Below are positions 7,006-8,011 of a DNA stretch of 8,011 bases, one piece after another. The first letter of the stretch is position 1. Every line of letters begins with the position of its first letter. The notes below the pieces were generated by a model. That model worked only from the letters and a program-made list of their open reading frames with translations, made no database searches and had not been told where the DNA came from. Source of the stretch: UBA7662 sp041688385 (GTDB lineage Bacteria > Bacteroidota > Bacteroidia > UBA7662); the NCBI GenBank assembly GCA_041688385.1, contig JBDNIH010000276.1:1-8011 (forward strand). Reading direction: 5' to 3'. The position numbers and the translations under genes are program-made.

Positions 7006-7563
7006 ATGCTAGCACGGAAAAAAATAGTACCAGAAGACGAATTGGTAAACGGGTTAACCTCCCGGTCCGAAGCAGTCATGACTGCTTTGTACGACCAATA
7101 TGCAGCGGTACTTTACGGTATTTTATTGCGTATTGTCAAAGATGAGGCAGTTGCGCAAGATGTATTGCAGGACGCTTTTGTGAAAATTTGGCGCAATGGT
7201 GCGCGTTACGATGCAAGCAAAGGAACCCTCTTCACCTGGATGTTGAACATCGCAAGGAATACGGGTATCGATTATTTGCGATCGAAACAGCATCGTGCTG
7301 AAATCCAAACAGATTCGCTTGACGTAAGCATGTCAGGAGCAGATTGGTCAACACCCAATCAAACCGATACCATCGGACTTCGAGAGGTGATTGCGCTGCT
7401 TAAACCGGAGCAACAGCAAGTACTTGATTTGCTGTACTTCAAGGGAAACACCCATGAGCAAGCCGCCGAGATACTGGGCTTACCATTGGGGACGGTTAAA
7501 ACCCGGGTGAGGACAGCGGTGATGGTTTTACGTGGAATGTTAAAAGAAAAGGATACACAGTGA
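7006..7563 (+). CDS. ECF-type RNA polymerase sigma factor (sigma-70 family)
   Basis: This encodes 185 residues from the ATG at 7006. The same frame stays open further left, but its next upstream ATG lies inside the tRNA gene, so 7006 is the sensible start. Region sigma2 covers about residues 28-97: the core-binding helix around YDQYAAVLYGILLRIVKD, then AQDVLQDAFVKIW at 50-62, and the -10 recognition and melting part GTLFTWMLNIARNTGIDYLR at 73-92. A variable linker rich in Ser, Asp and Thr (about 98-122) leads to sigma4 at about 125-180, with the helix-turn-helix EQAAEILGLPLGTVKTRVR at 151-169 for -35 recognition. No other domain is present. The stop overlaps the start of the anti-sigma gene (GTGA, 7560-7563), which indicates translational coupling. 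It resembles the SigK-like ECF groups paired with RskA-type anti-sigma factors. A near-match -7 box (TACTTTTT, 6983-6990) precedes the start but has no good -33 partner. Confidence 0.95.
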   Translation: MLARKKIVPEDELVNGLTSRSEAVMTALYDQYAAVLYGILLRIVKDEAVAQDVLQDAFVKIWRNGARYDASKGTLFTWMLNIARNTGIDYLRSKQHRAEIQTDSLDVSMSGADWSTPNQTDTIGLREVIALLKPEQQQVLDLLYFKGNTHEQAAEILGLPLGTVKTRVRTAVMVLRGMLKEKDTQ

Positions 7564-8011
7564 ATATCCAAGAATACTTAGAAAGCGGGGCCCTCGAAAC
7601 CTATGTTTTGGGTTTAGGTACCGAAGCTGAACGCCGGGAAACGGAGCGCTTGCTTGCGTTATATCCGGAGTTGGAGCATGAATTACAAGCTATAAAAGCT
7701 GGTATCGAAGTATATGCTTCGGTGCATGCTGTTGAACCGCCAGCAGCGCTGCGCGATAAAGTGCTAAACGCAATGGAGGCAGCAGTTCCTAGCACTTCAA
7801 CAACAACTGAAAAGAAGAAGGTGCGCCAAGTGACTACGGCTCCTCGTTTTGGCTACGGCATGGCTGCGGCTTGGGCTTTGTTCATCCTGAGTTTTGGAGC
7901 AGCCCTCGTTTTCTATGGCAAATGGCAATCGGCAGAAGCCGGCTACCAAGGTTTGTTGGCCGAGAAAACGCAGTTGGCCGAACAATACGCAGTGGAACAT
8001 GCGGGCTACAA
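7560..8011 (+). CDS. membrane anti-sigma factor, RskA-like (3' end outside window)
   Basis: The gene starts at a GTG (7560-7562) inside the sigma factor's stop region, and 150 codons are visible before the right edge. The first internal ATG is codon 72, which would delete the conserved N-terminus, so GTG is the likely start. Residues about 2-55 (IQEYLESGALETYVLGLGTE, then an acidic/Arg helix and LALYPELEHELQAI) are the cytoplasmic sigma-binding helices typical of this family; no zinc-binding HxxxCxxC is seen. A Ser/Thr/Lys linker (78-92) leads to one membrane span at about 98-119 (GYGMAAAWALFILSFGAALVFY). The residues after it, about 122-150, look helical or coiled-coil (LLAEKTQLAEQY) and should lie in the periplasm. 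It should hold the sigma factor inactive at the membrane until an envelope signal triggers release. The periplasmic sensing domain is cut off. Confidence 0.9.
   Translation, partial: MNIQEYLESGALETYVLGLGTEAERRETERLLALYPELEHELQAIKAGIEVYASVHAVEPPAALRDKVLNAMEAAVPSTSTTTEKKKVRQVTTAPRFGYGMAAAWALFILSFGAALVFYGKWQSAEAGYQGLLAEKTQLAEQYAVEHAGY

Noticed and set aside
7601..8000. Minus-strand frames opposite the anti-sigma gene
   Set aside because: The plus-strand frame has family-typical N-terminal helices and one membrane span; the opposite frames show nothing recognisable.
1..8011. CRISPR array, transposon ends, attachment sites or a novel defence system
   Set aside because: No regularly spaced repeats, transposase or integrase motifs, or target duplications were seen. 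The tRNA-Leu gene is a possible integration site in principle, but no partial tRNA copy or integrase lies beside it.

Overview
This window looks like chromosomal DNA from a member of the Bacteroidota. The evidence is a perfect Bacteroidota-type -7 box (TATCTTTG) just upstream of a tRNA gene, the general absence of strong Shine-Dalgarno sites, a secreted double-domain amidohydrolase of about 1000 residues, and a SulP/beta-carbonic anhydrase pair of the kind common in that phylum. The genus cannot be resolved from the sequence alone. I see no insertion sequence, phage gene, CRISPR array or plasmid function. The content reads as ordinary core or near-core genome rather than an accessory island.

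Layout. (1) Bases 1-698, minus strand: an alpha/beta hydrolase whose C-terminus lies beyond the window edge. (2) Bases 740-3748, plus strand: divergent from the hydrolase across 41 bp, an exported protein with two tandem amidohydrolase-type domains. The second domain keeps its metal ligands and the first appears to have lost them. (3) Bases 3749-3910: a convergent intergenic stretch with two hairpins, one of them a perfect 12-bp inverted repeat that reaches into the stop codon of the next gene. (4) Bases 6117-3911, minus strand: a two-gene unit of a SulP anion transporter followed 14 bp later by a beta-class carbonic anhydrase, best read as a bicarbonate uptake/CO2 interconversion module. A small hypothetical membrane-associated protein (6507-6181) lies just upstream on the same strand. 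(5) Bases 6798-6716, minus strand: tRNA-Leu(CAG) with its own promoter and a strong intrinsic terminator. (6) Bases 7006-8011, plus strand: an ECF sigma factor overlapping by 4 bp a GTG-started, single-pass membrane anti-sigma factor that runs off the right edge.

How the genes work together. The transporter and carbonic anhydrase probably supply and equilibrate bicarbonate for carboxylation reactions and pH balance. The sigma/anti-sigma pair is a self-contained envelope-signalling module, and its target genes cannot be inferred here. The alpha/beta hydrolase and the exported amidohydrolase share a short divergent control region, but nothing in the sequence ties their substrates together. No previously undescribed system stands out. 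The points most worth a second look are the degenerate first domain of the amidohydrolase, the predicted bicarbonate-gated site of the carbonic anhydrase, and the small unidentified protein beside the transporter.
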